Origin: Ramazzottius varieornatus
Taxonomy: Eukaryota; Tardigrada; Eutardigrada; Parachela; Ramazzottiidae
Assembly: GCA_001949185.1 (NCBI GenBank)
Contig: BDGG01000001.1
Location: forward strand, 1,360,263-1,424,262
Length of the DNA: 64,000 nucleotides
Reading direction: 5' to 3'
A program made the translations under genes and the position numbers. The number at the start of each line of letters is the position of its first letter. The stretch's first letter is position 1. Below are positions 1 to 11,266 of this stretch, piece after piece. The notes beneath the pieces are model-generated. The model was not told the DNA's origin. It did no database searches and was given only the letters and a program-made list of their open reading frames with translations.

Positions 1-3000
1 GTACAGATCGAGGGGTGAGGTTCCGTTTTCGTAGGTGGCGTTGTACAGTTTCATGGATTGCTCGGCAAGCTTCTGTCCCAGCAGGTGGTATTGTCCGTCC
101 GCAATTTTCGTGGTGATCACGATGACGGTATGATACATTAGCGGATCCTTTCCCAGAGAAAGTCAGCCCATAAACAGATCGAGACTGGTGACCGGATAAA
201 AATCAGCCATTCTTACCTTAGGCGGGGGGTGATCGAACCATTCCACGTGACCATAGAGATTTGATTGGACTGATTGTACTACGACGAACGCCTGCAAAAG
301 CGTAGTCTTGTCAATAGCATGCATGTGCAGGATCGAGCTGGGGAGCTTACGTAATCTTGGCAGGATATATTTAGACTTCTTCCATTCCTCTGCAATAATG
401 CTCTTTACGGGATATTTTAGGGCTTTTCGTAACATTTATAGTATTTTATACAATCAGCTTACCAATACTCTTAGCGCCGTTTTCGTGTCGGACAAGATGA
501 AAATCACTGTAATGGCAACATACTGTAAGGAATTGCTTTGTTCGCTTACTTCGATAGCCCGATCGTGGCAGTTCTTTACGAAGACCCTTTATCACGAAGC
601 AAATTGAAAGTGGACGGATGGGGAACCGGACCCCAGCATGCTGCTTACATGGCGAGCACTCGCACCAATGGGCCATGCAAGCTATGAACTGCTTCGTGAC
701 TATTCTTACCTAGGCCCCTTTGCGTACTAAGTAAATCAGTCCTTACACACCTTTGGGCGAGGTCAGTCCGGAGTATTCGGGGACAAGTGCACGTACACAT
801 GTGGGTGGTTACTAAAAGTTCATATTGCATAAGCGATATGCTTACCTCTACTCCTAGCCTGCGCGCTCTGTAAGCTTCCGGAGATAGTAGCTTCGTCAGA
901 ACCATCAAAGTTTAGTATCGCGACTGAGTAAGGCCAGCTACTGCTGGATAAGCTAGCTGCCAATATTTCATTTGCCAACAACCGGTAGAAATCTGTCGAC
1001 ACTACGGAGTGGTCCAGTAAAAGCGACACGTGGTGCCAGTCAAAATTTTGTGTCAGTTTCAAGGCCGCTTGCCCAAAGCTCTTGTACGTTCCCACCATGG
1101 GAACTGCAGTTGGTGCTACTCGGTCGTTGAAGGTTTCTGCCGGCGCTACCGCCCTAAAAACTTCACAGGTGAAACAGTGTACACAGGTTAACCGTCGTAA
1201 TTTGCCAGTACTCACGATGAGAATAAGAGAACATCCCAGCCTAGAAATTCACAGCGTCATAACATTCTGTATCGAGTACGGCCGGGAGACACGATTCACC
1301 TGCCGCAAGAAGTGGAGAAACGATTTGCCCACCGCAGCCTGGAAGGACAGCATTGAATCCCCGCGATCAACTCTCAACACTCGATCGCTTAATTGGCATA
1401 TTAGGAGGGGGGAAGGGGGGGTCAAAGTTAAATTCCACCGACGGTGAGCTTTCGCCCGACGTTTTATACCGATCCGCCCCTCCTTTCCAATGAGCCAGTC
1501 AAAAGTCCTCCTTAACTCGGTGGGCTTAACCATCTTTGAGAGGGGTAGCAGTCGCTCCGGTTATTGCCTCAAAATTTTACGGCACTCTTGATATTTCCTG
1601 CTGACGTACAGTAGCCTTTGATCAATATCTGGTCCGTTTTTCTATTTTGTATAAAAAAGCCTCAGGTCAGTGAACGTGTAACCGCTCTGCGGAGATTCGA
1701 AGAAGACATCTTACTTTTACGCCAAAGAGCGGAACACTCGTCGTCCTCCAATATGACAAAAGCAGCGATTCAGACCCATCTGAAACTCAAGACGGAAAAC
1801 CCGAGCATAAGGAGCTGAAGCAACTTATGATTTCGGGACAGCTAATTACCGAAGGAAAGCACAGAGAAAATTCCTAAAAGAACTGGTGCTTCACGAATTC
1901 GGCTTTGTAACTCCACGGCACGAATAAAGAAAAGTTTGTTTATATGCACTGGAAAGCGAAATTGAAGTTCGAGTGCTAACTTCCTGTATTTGCAAGACAT
2001 TTGTTTTGGTAAACGGAACATCGAGTTGATTGTTCTAATGAAACAGAAAAGTCAAAGGCGGAAACTTCGCTTGATTGCTTCAATGACTGGAGTATCGTGA
2101 GAAAAGACAAAAGGAAAGTGTGCAAATCGACAGTTAAACACGCTTTTTAAGCGATTCGCTCACTTTCCTTTTTCCTCTTTCTGAAGAGGAACCGTAAGCC
2201 ACTGGTTCAGCAGCTCCTGCGCGTTGATGTTGGCCCAGCGGAACTTGGTGTTTTTCGACTTGCTGTTTCTCTCGCCATCGTTTCCTGTAGCCACGGGTCA
2301 TTTTTTCACTTTTTTTGCAGCTTTCTTCAGTATTAAAGGCTGTTCGTTAGTGATCATGCTGGACAATAAAAGATAATCTGTGCGTATCCGAAATCAGTTT
2401 TCAGAATGGTTGCCAGATAAAAAGGGCAGAAAATTAACAGATGGGACGCCTGCCAATATTTGTGGTCGGTGAAATTTAGACCAGCCTCCGCAGTAGGTTT
2501 ATGTTTCACCGAAAATTCGGTGTAAAGCCGATTCGGTGGTCGAAGTCGGCCAATCGTGAGCTACAGTGGGAGGTGCTTCCGGATGTCGGTAGATTGCCAC
2601 CGACGGTGAAATTCGACCGATCTTAACTTTGACCCCCCCCCCCTTATTGAACGGGCGCGCCTGACCATAAACATACGTAACCGTTGGAGTATCACAAGTG
2701 CTTACTTGCTCCAATGACAGCGAGGCAGGCATCGGACACAGTAGCGTAGTAATACCCAGGAAGTTGGGTGGTCACTGTGCCAGTCGCGTCGTCACAAGTT
2801 GTGTCTGTCGTATTGTAGATGTACGTTAGAACAATGCGCAAATGCGGAAAGTATTTGCGGTTGGCATATTCTGCCGCCATCTCCAAAGCTGGTCCGGTGT
2901 AACGGAGGGACGATCCAATAGCTACATTCTTTGGCAATACACTTACGATCTCCGCAGTAAAAGTTGCCGCCGTTTCTCCAGTGACAGAAGGTAGGCAGTA

Positions 3001-3036
3001 TAACATCGAGATAACAGCCAATTTGAATCGCCGCAT
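1..3036 (-). CDS. ANF-type receptor ectodomain (natriuretic peptide / guanylate cyclase receptor family), 3' end outside window
   Basis: N-terminal part of a single-pass receptor with an ANF-receptor ligand-binding domain, expected at the cell surface. Start ATG at 3036 opens a signal peptide (MRRFKLAVISMLYCLPSVTG). Phase-consistent exons: 2706-3036, 1300-1338 (only 39 nt), 846-1160, 217-337 and 1-147. Joining the first three gives the family-like stretches ACLAVIGASCGGQIVSP and AVAPAETFNDRV. The 217-337 and 1-147 exons give VVVQSVQSNLYGHVEW and MYHTVIVITTK, typical of the second lobe. Exons 846-1160 and 217-337 differ in phase, so one exon is missing between them; a 61-nt candidate at 751-811 fits the phases but its protein is unconvincing. 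The intron 1339-2705 carries a possible transposon, and a SINE lies near 530-690. Whether kinase-homology and cyclase domains follow cannot be seen. Confidence 0.82.
530..690 (-). repeat. tRNA-derived SINE, copy 1
   Basis: On the minus strand a tRNA-like head carries a D-arm-like TGGCCCATTGG (box A-like) and, about 45 bases on, a GGTCCGGTTCCCC stretch in the position of box B. A tail follows (TTGCTTCGTGATAAAG, then GTCTTCGTA) that is shared with the copy near 43.1-43.3 kb. It lies in an intron of the ANF-type receptor. Boundaries are approximate. Confidence 0.6.
1403..2660. mobile_element. Possible inverted-repeat element inside receptor intron
   Basis: Near 1415-1447 the plus strand reads a G-run followed by TCAAAGTTAA and CCACCGACGGTG. 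Near 2595-2655 the same G-run and TCAAAGTTAA occur in reverse complement, again beside CACCGTCGGTGG. The facing arrangement suggests terminal inverted repeats of a roughly 1.25-kb element within the intron 1339-2705. No transposase reading frame is visible. The repeats are short and partly low-complexity, so this is tentative. Confidence 0.35.
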
Positions 3037-3914
3037 GGCTAAAGATCCGACCGAAAGGCTGAAGTTGCCGACAGAGACCAACAATCATCGCTCGGTTAAC
3101 TAAATAGCATTAAATTTCGAGCAGGTCGTTTTCTTCTCATAGCTGGCATAACATCAAAGCACGATAAACAATACTAGTGTTTCCCATCACCGGTTTTCAT
3201 GTGGTGGGCAGTGGAGGTGCAGTAGCATTAAGCACGGTCAGGGAATTGTTCCCACGAGCGTATTAACGCGTCGATCGTCAGATGCCACCGAAGCCACTCC
3301 CCACGAGATGTTTGTGCTGCTCACCCACATAGCGTGGAGATCTGAGTAATCTGTCATGCCCTGATGTGCGGACGATAATGCGATACCCCAATGTGGGCAG
3401 AGCCGAATTGTTTTCAAGATAATCTCAGTCCTTTCAGGCCATTTTGCGACATAATCCAATTAATGTTCTCGGCTTACATGGGACCTCAAACTGATACGTG
3501 ATAATTTGGCATTTACTGGGAAACGTAGAACGTAGTCCGTGCACTCAGCAGTACGCAAATGTGTAAATACACAAAACAACCCCTCGACAACAGGAGAAAC
3601 ACAAAGAAAAGAGGTGAAGCGGGCGGAAATATCGAGATAGCTTCTTGTGGCGAAGGCGCGAGAAGACTAAATTGACACCACGCGAAACGTCCGATCTCAT
3701 AGAACATTCAAGGCAAACATCGACTCATGTACAGCATGAGCGAAGAAGAAGTGTGCAAAGTATCAAACGGGGTAGACAAAGCTTCGCCGGAAGAATGAAG
3801 TCCATAGGCGTGGACAACGGTCAAGGCATGTATGCCAAGAACGTTAACGCCAATTACTGCTTGGTTTTCAATTTAACACGTATGCTTCCGAACAGTACTG
3901 GTGAAGTGCTTACC
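3037..3914. other. Intergenic stretch, nothing supported
   Basis: Upstream region of the ANF-type receptor on the minus strand. Short open frames on both strands show no signal peptide, domain or splice-consistent continuation. It presumably contains the receptor promoter, but I see no clear TATA box. Confidence 0.4.
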
Positions 3915-4424
3915 AGGGGATTCCGCCGACCATTAAGTCCTGATGCTCGAACTGACTCCGCACGAAGATAGAGGAGAGTCAAGCGCACAATCTGAGCTAT
4001 AGAACTAGGGCGCGAAAAAAATCCTGGAAGGTACTGCGGAACCCAGAAGTTACGGATCCCAGACGCTGCAGTGACGTAAGGATCCTTGATTGAGAGTTTT
4101 GATCAGGCAATCTGCCCGATCAGATGATGTGCAACGGTTGTAACGATGGCGTGCTATGATGCGCTGTTAACGGGTTTTGGTACACCGTTCTGTCGCACGA
4201 TTTCAAGCAGCTGATCGGCCGATGCGCTTGCACTCAATCAAACCTCTCAATCAAGGATCCTTGCGTCACTGCAGCGTTTTGCAGCCGTAACTTCCGGTTC
4301 CCGCAGTACCTTCCAAGATTTTTTTACGCCCTAGGTCTATAGCTCAAATTGTGCGCCAGACTCTTATCTATCTTCGTGTGAAGTCGATTTGAGCATCAGG
4401 ATTTAACGGTTGGCGGAATCCCCT
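3915..4424. mobile_element. Foldback MITE with about 190-bp inverted arms
   Basis: The left arm (about 3915-4107) and right arm (about 4235-4424) are imperfect reverse complements, both running from GGGGATTCCGCC at the outside to GGATCCTTGATTGAGAG near the centre. The unpaired centre is about 130 bp and has no coding capacity. This is the shape of a non-autonomous DNA transposon. No clear target-site duplication was identified. It lies between the receptor gene and the 3' end of CFAP61. Confidence 0.85.
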
Positions 4425-4598
4425 TGTTATTAATAGAGTCGCCCTGATCGATGAACGATCTCAATCCTTGAACAATCTCAGCTTCTTGCTCTCGGGATAA
4501 CAATTATGCCCTGTTCCCGGTACACAGCCCAAGGCCATGGGATACTCTCATCTAACGGCAATGCAATGAATGACAAAGGAAGAAATTACAAATTATAG

Positions 4599-7500
4599 CT
4601 AATTCAGCTGTTCCCCAACGTTATCCTTTGCAGCGTACATTGGCAAGTGCCGATTATTGCACTCCAGAAAATTCTCCATGGTCTTCTCGATATCCATGTT
4701 TATGCCAGTCACTCGCAGCCGTCTTGCAATCTCTTCCAGTGTCTGGTTGTTCGGCGAATGGGCCATCTCTTGATTCTGGAAGCTTTGAACTACTAGCTGG
4801 AGAACACTGATGTTGTTTCCATCACCCTGCAAACTCACATACTATTCCGTCCCACGCGGCGTATTTCAGATAAAAATGTACCCACTCGATCATCAAGAAG
4901 CAATCTTCGGAGTTCTCCACCCAAGGCTGGAAAGCGGTCATACAGGATACAGCTTAGCCACAGCTCTTGAAAATATTCTGTAGTACAAACATTAGCAGAT
5001 TCAAACCGAACCTCCGGTGAGAATGTTCTACTTGACGTTGAGAAAACCTTACCGAAGAAACTGCTGATGTATCCGTCCTCAAAGCGTCTGATCAGTTCGA
5101 GCCAACCTTCGTGCATGCCGTGTATCGTCATCAAGGTATCAACAGGCGGCGCAAACTGCGTCACGCAGACGATTTGGTCGATGAGGTACAGCTTGTCGAG
5201 ATAGATCTCGCAGAGATTTCCATCGGCGATGCACCCAGTACTTATCAACCTTCGATCGTCCATCCGCAACTTACTTTTCTTATCGGGTTCTGAACTGGAC
5301 GTCATCGTAGCTGTACCTGCTATCGGATTCGGCGGCGAACCTACAACCAGACAGCGCATACTTGATTGTTCGGTTGGCTAACCTACGTAACAGTCTTCCT
5401 AGGGGTGGGAGAACTTACGGATGTTACAGTAGTACCAGCCGAAAGGAAGCGCAATGTTATCCACGACAGGCTTTCGAAACTGCGGTAACTTCGGATAAGC
5501 AGTTATGTCCTTATGGACTACCGCCTTCTCCTCGGGTTTTTTGGCGTCCAGCAGGAACATTTCAGGACAGAGATTTTTGAGTAACTCCATCGACACCGCG
5601 TCTCCAATTTCTCGTGAGTTGACATCGTTGAATTCAAAATTACTAACGAAGTGTCGCCTGGAGAACTTACACCAACTGCCCGCTGCCATGATACGTGGTC
5701 GATAAGCATAGAACTGTTCGTCCACCACCACCTTCTTATCCAAAATCAAATGAGCCGAGTTGAGAAACGACTGAGTATAAGGATTCATCTGCCGATCAGA
5801 GTAGTTGAAGAACGCTTGCACTTGGTAAGTCTTAAACGTGGCTTCGTCCGTCCAGAACGTGACGGTTTCGATGACGTCTCCACCACGTCCTTCGTTATGG
5901 GCTACAGCAATCCATTCCATGATGACGACCACACCTTGACTGAACATCTCACTCTTGACCCACCTCTCCAGGTCCATCGAACTGAAGACTGTCGCTGACT
6001 CAGGGTAAGCTGGTGCTGGGTTAACGAAGAGGATCTCATCGGATGCCACGCCCCGTTTGAGTAACGAGGCTACACCACCGTAAGCTTCCAACGCGTTACC
6101 ATACACCACGAAATATCCCTTGCTTGACGGATCGCTCAGCAGAGCTTGAACGTCCTTCACAACGGCGTCCACTTCGAAAGCATTGTTCATCACGAAGTAA
6201 TTATTCAGCGGACTCTTCATCTGCATTCTTCTCTGCGGCTTGTTTGGAATATTTTCGTTGAGGAGGGTGGAGATATAGTCGGTGTCGACGTTGATGTTGA
6301 AGGACAGAAACTGCGTGCCGGTACCGATGACCATCCAGTCGAAGGGTATGCGCGTCTTTGCGTTGACATGCAACAACCTGTTTTCCTTGTCCATCGTCAC
6401 AGCTCGACCATAGACAATCTGACACTGTGTGGGGACGGCCAACTGGCAGAGTTCGCGAGCAGTGAAAAGTTCCCGGGCAGAGCGGTAACCGTTGGCTGCC
6501 ACCTTGTCAAGAAAGTCGATGATAGGGACACCGTGGGGGTCGATGAGGAGAATATTTGTGAAGCTGACGTGGGGGAAGAGTGACAAGTTTCGGAGGACTT
6601 GGAGAGACATGTCGGATGCGCCGATAATAACGATACGGTCTAGGATGTCTTCACGAAGGTCGTAGAGTGTTCGGCGGTTCGTGTGGAATAATGCGAAGGG
6701 TGGCTGAACGTCGCGCGCTTGAGAAGTTGGTAACATAAGCCAGTCAGATTCGTCTCCTGCAAACCAACAGCAATGGTAAAACAGAGAATAAGTTTGATTC
6801 TTAGAATGTTAAATCTATTCACCTGATTCGTTGTACTTGAGCACAGGGTAACGTGGTCGGACCAGCTGCAAGTTTTCCAGACAGCACACAAAGCTATCGT
6901 TACGTTCTTCTTGCTGGTCCAACGGGTAGAACCGGTAAAAGTAACTGCTTGCATTATGGATGCGCAGCAGTTCCTTCAGGATGAATTGGTTGAAGGAATT
7001 GACGAGGGGGGTGATGACGTAGTGGAATATTCTCAGATGGCCTTGTTCGCGGTGTTGCGGGATGTACATGAAGTCGTCAATGTTGTACTGAGCTTGAAGG
7101 TAGTCCAGGTTGGTTTCTTGACCAAAAATTACGAAGCCGATAATGGTACCAGCAATGCGGAAGACAGTGGTGTGGAGTTGTGAAGCTTGACGGCTGGTGC
7201 GATAGTGTGTACTGTCGATGAAAGCGTCCAGTAGCGCTTTATGATTGGCTTTTCCTACAACAGATTCTTGAACGGTCAGGCTTGTTCCACTTTAACACAA
7301 CTGGTGTATTAGGAACCGTACCTTGAAGGAAATGTTGGATGACTGGGATGTCAGCTGGTGAGCCGGGTATCAGTTCGACGTCATCGTGGCGAAGTAGAGC
7401 GATGCGGTGGAGTGCGTACAGGTTCTCGTGGAGGAAGTGGCCTTCGCGCATGGCCACACGAACCATCTTCCGGAGGAGAAGGCTTGTGCGACTGGCTGTC

Positions 7501-10500
7501 GGGATTTCGGTGATGAGGTAGTCATAGCCGGGAAGTACACGAAAACATTGGATGAGAATGTAGTCGAGGTGGGTTGAGTACACTGGCTCCAGATGGAACA
7601 GCAATAAATACATTGCGTTCTTTTCGTCGCTTGCCCTTAAGAATAACATCAGTTTTTGATTAACATCACGAAAACTTCACATGCGCGAAGGGAAAGTCTG
7701 GGCCAGTAAAAGGTGTGGTCAGGCGACCGACACAGCGAAACGGAAGTACGCCCGTACGTGTGTAACTCACACCAGTGTATTTCTCAACATTTTTCTATGG
7801 TTGAGTTTAAAGTTTGTCGTCTTTTCCGTATGATCCAAACTTTTTACTGGTCCAAACTGTCCCTTCACGCGTATAGCTTCGATTCGGTTGTATGGAACAA
7901 TCGACGTAGCGTTAAATTTCGAACACTGCTAAAAGATACGTTGCCTTTATACGTAAGCCAAACCGATGCCCATATTCCGACATTTTTCTACGGTTTCAGT
8001 TTCTAGTTGATGCGCGGATTCAGTCATCCGAGATACAACAGCTTGACAACTTACGGTTTGTAAGCGAACTCGTGGGCGCGGCCCAATATTGGATTTTGGA
8101 AGAAGCGGTCGTTTCGTTTCTGAAACTTTCTGGTTCGAGGGTCTTGTTGAAGACTGGCAATATCTGGCAAGGGTACCTGGACCAGATCGTCGAAACTGCC
8201 GAACATGGGTTCGGTGGCCACGGCGTGCAAGCCGTACTCCTCTCGCAGTTCCCTTTCTAACAGCTGGTCCGGCCCCATGACATCAGGAGGGGGCGGCGGT
8301 TTCTTTCGAGGTACGGGTCCTGTGTCATCACCAACAGGCTCCTCACTGCCATCTTCCGGCCTCTTGATTCCGAAGTTGAGGTTGTTCATGGTTTCGTCCA
8401 ATCCAAATGCCAGTTCGGACATTCTGGCTGTTGTCGAATGGGTTTTGCGAAGGACGCTAGCTTGCGATTCGCTCAGCCTGCTTTTGTGCTCTTCTCCCAC
8501 CGGCTGGTCATTCAGCGGCGGACTGACCGGACAAGGCTCGTCTATCATGGAACGATCCGAAGCACCACACAGTCCTTCGATGTTCGTCCGACAAAGCTGA
8601 AACGCCGCAGGTAATCTTGCGGTCGACTCAATCTTGACTTGTATCGGTTCTTGCGTCAGCTTGAAATGTCTGGGTTTTATACTCAGCATCATTCTGCAAA
8701 AGGCTTCTTCGTCTTCGCTTACTTCTGCGTGCCCTTCACTCAAGGCATCGATTAAAGCTTGCAAAGTGCCGACTGTTTCTGGTTTCAGTGGTTGTAGCTT
8801 GTCTTCTTCTGTCAGACTAACTTTAACAGCAATGGTTTCTAGCTCGTCAATCAAGCGCTCGATGGAAGCTCTCGTTGCATCGCTGACGATTGACAGGCGC
8901 GAAGGACCCACATCCTCAGTTTCATGGAGTTCGATGATTTTGACACTGTTGGTTTCCAGCGTGTTGACCAAGTCTTTTACAGCTGTGTGAAACACGCCTT
9001 CGTCAAGGTGGTTTTCAGATTTGTATGTCTCGCTGACACGGCGCAGACTGACATCGAGGCTTTCCAAGTAACCGTTGATCAAGCTGCGTCTTTTGTCGAT
9101 AACGTTAAAGTTCAAAAATGAACCATCGTGAGAACCAGTTTTGCGTTGCAACAGTATTGCGGAAATTTGCGGCGAGTCGGTCCGATCAGATGCAGACGAC
9201 GCGCGGTTGGAATTGGACGTACCGATCGGGGCGTACAATTCACTGACGAGGCTTCTCGCGTTCTGTAAAAACATGGCGGCTGACGACCGTCGTGTTGATG
9301 TGCCGTTGATGAGGTCGTCGATACTGTCGACCGGCATCAAAGATAGCTGACTAAAGTCGCTGACGTTACTTTGTCTGTTCTCCAGTGAGTCGCCTATAAT
9401 TCAAAAAATTCATCAAACCACAGAAGACTGACCAAACCGAATGTTGTACCTAGCATTTCTTGTTCGTACGGAACTGCTAACGAGCCAGAACGAATCGTTC
9501 CAGAATCTGTGACGCGAATGGTGTCCAGGTCATTGATCAAGTGTTTGACCAGCCGTTCAACGGAAGAACGATCGGAGCCAAACGAGTCTGCAGTTTTGCG
9601 ACCCGGTTCGGCAGGTGGCGTTTTCGACCTCTGCGTGGACGTTCGTTTCTGCTGGTGTGCAGTGAAGCTTTCTGCTACACCATTTGCATTGTCCGGGAAA
9701 CTCCTACTCGGGTCTTCGTCAGCATTGGTCGGTCTTTCATCGACGTCCCCGCGAGACTGGTTTGAAGCGAAACGGTCCTCACCGGTAACTTTTAGAAACT
9801 GGTGAAAGATGGTTGTTTGGTAGTGCTCGTCAAGGAAGTCCCAATCAACGTGCGCGGACGTCACACTGAAGAAGCCACACAATTTTCCGTCCTCATCCTA
9901 ACAAACCGGGAAAGAAATGAGACATCACATGCGATACACCAAACGTGTAACAGGTCGTTGGAGTTTTTTTAAACGATCACTTACGAAGCGAGAAGTACCT
10001 CGATGACGCAACACCTCGTATCGTCGCTCGACTGCGAATTCTTCACAACTTTCTCCAACCAGTCTTCTGCCAGTTCCACCTTGAACTTATCATGCAGCCG
10101 GCCAAAATATGGTAGCACCTTCGGTACGTCAGTCACCTCCGCTTTCCTCACCACCAGATCAGGATAGATGTAATTCTTTTTGCAGACCGACAGGACAATA
10201 TTGTCCATCCCTTCCGTCTCAAACTCTATCCAAGCGGGGAAGCACTTGTCGTACACTGTATCGGGTTGACCGACGGTCAATAGTAGGCAATAATCCAGTT
10301 CGGGTACCACTGTAAAGAGAACCTTGAGGGCTTCGTGTAGGACGCTCTGGGTTGTTCGAGGTTCGGATATGAGAGACGTGAGGAAGAAGGCGTTGGCTGG
10401 TGAAAAGTAACTGTCGGGTAAGGATTGTTGGAGGAGGTCGGCCCAGTTTGGGGCGTATGGCAGTATCCTCGTGGGAACGTCGTTGAATGAGACGTATCCG

Positions 10501-10834
10501 ACAACATGTTCGAACCGCTTAGTTTGTTCTAAAACTGTCACCGACAGGAGACTATGTTCCCTGTAACAACAAACGACGGGGGGTAATCTTCACAAACACA
10601 GTAACTGATGGATCACAATCCAGTAAAGAAAGCGAGGTAAATTGGGAATCGTCGAAAATCCATGCATCATGGCAGACAAATTTTTATGTTTACCGCGTAC
10701 AGAATTTGGTCGAGTTTCTGATCTTGAAAGGTGACTTTGTTGTTCTCCTCCACTAGTAGTGTTTGAAAAATGGGAATATCCGTATATTCGGAGCGCCGGG
10801 CTTTGAAAATACTGGTCGTATGCTTGTTTGACAT
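4599..10834 (-). CDS. CFAP61: CFAP61, cilia- and flagella-associated protein 61
   Basis: Component of the calmodulin- and spoke-associated complex at the base of radial spokes in motile axonemes. Ten exons join with consistent phases: 10701-10834, 9999-10560, 9450-9897, 8055-9393, 7322-7635, 7266-6823, 5419-6756, 5053-5340, 4886-4977 and 4599-4826. They give 1728 residues. The first about 230 residues are the acetyltransferase-like N-terminal region (CCVIEDEDGKLCGFFSVTS). Residues about 860-1080 contain the conserved NIDDFMYIPQHREQGHL. A Rossmann-like start RIVIIGASDMS begins near residue 1121. GSWCKFSRRHF and NSREIGDAV follow, and the tail ends NNRHLPMYA plus a short extension. Human CFAP61 is about 1240 residues; the excess is a low-complexity insert of about 500 residues in exons 3-4. 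Intron 7636-8054 holds a MITE. Family call is firm; exact junctions are inferred. Confidence 0.93.
7683..7871. mobile_element. MITE family A (about 200 bp), copy 1
   Basis: Inverted ends: GCGAAGGGAAAGTCTGG with CCAGTAAAA at the left and the reverse complement (ACTGGTCCAAACTGTCCC, TTCACGCG) at the right. Sits within CFAP61 intron 7636-8054. Matching copies lie near 19.1, 31.9 and 41.9 kb. No coding capacity. Confidence 0.75.
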
Positions 10835-11266
10835 TACGCCGGTAATAGCTAGGTCAACGAGCAGTACCTGCCAGATTTTATGGTGCACGGAGGATTTTAT
10901 CTATCCCTAGCAGACGCCGAACTGCACTGTCGATGGTCAACCAATCCGCGTTACTCGGCGACAATCAGGTTGGAAACTGTTGCTTACTGTACTGTACGTA
11001 GTGACATAAGGATGAGTGACATCAGAATGGAGATCTCAGGCCTTTCGACAACAGACCCATCAAAATACAGTACATAGTACATATGCATTTTATGGCGTTT
11101 GGCGGTATGCAGTGTATTGCAAGGCAGTGACTCTTCCATTTCGTACTGTGCAGCAAAGAATATTCCAGTATTAAAAACTTTTCTACAATTATTTAATCAA
11201 TGAGCCATATATGCAAACTGGGCTACAGTATCACAGGATAATTTAAAACGTCAGAAGCGTATCAAT
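10835..11266. other. Intergenic, presumed CFAP61 upstream region
   Basis: About 430 bp between the 3' end of the protease and the CFAP61 start, both on the minus strand. It presumably holds the CFAP61 promoter. No clear TATA box, repeat or coding frame is seen. Confidence 0.4.

Noticed and set aside
3238-3459. A 73-residue minus-strand frame upstream of the ANF-type receptor
   Set aside because: Does not resemble the receptor family or join to its first exon, which already has a good start and signal peptide.
6146-6583. Plus-strand open frames of 100-145 residues across CFAP61
   Set aside because: Antisense shadows of conserved CFAP61 exons.
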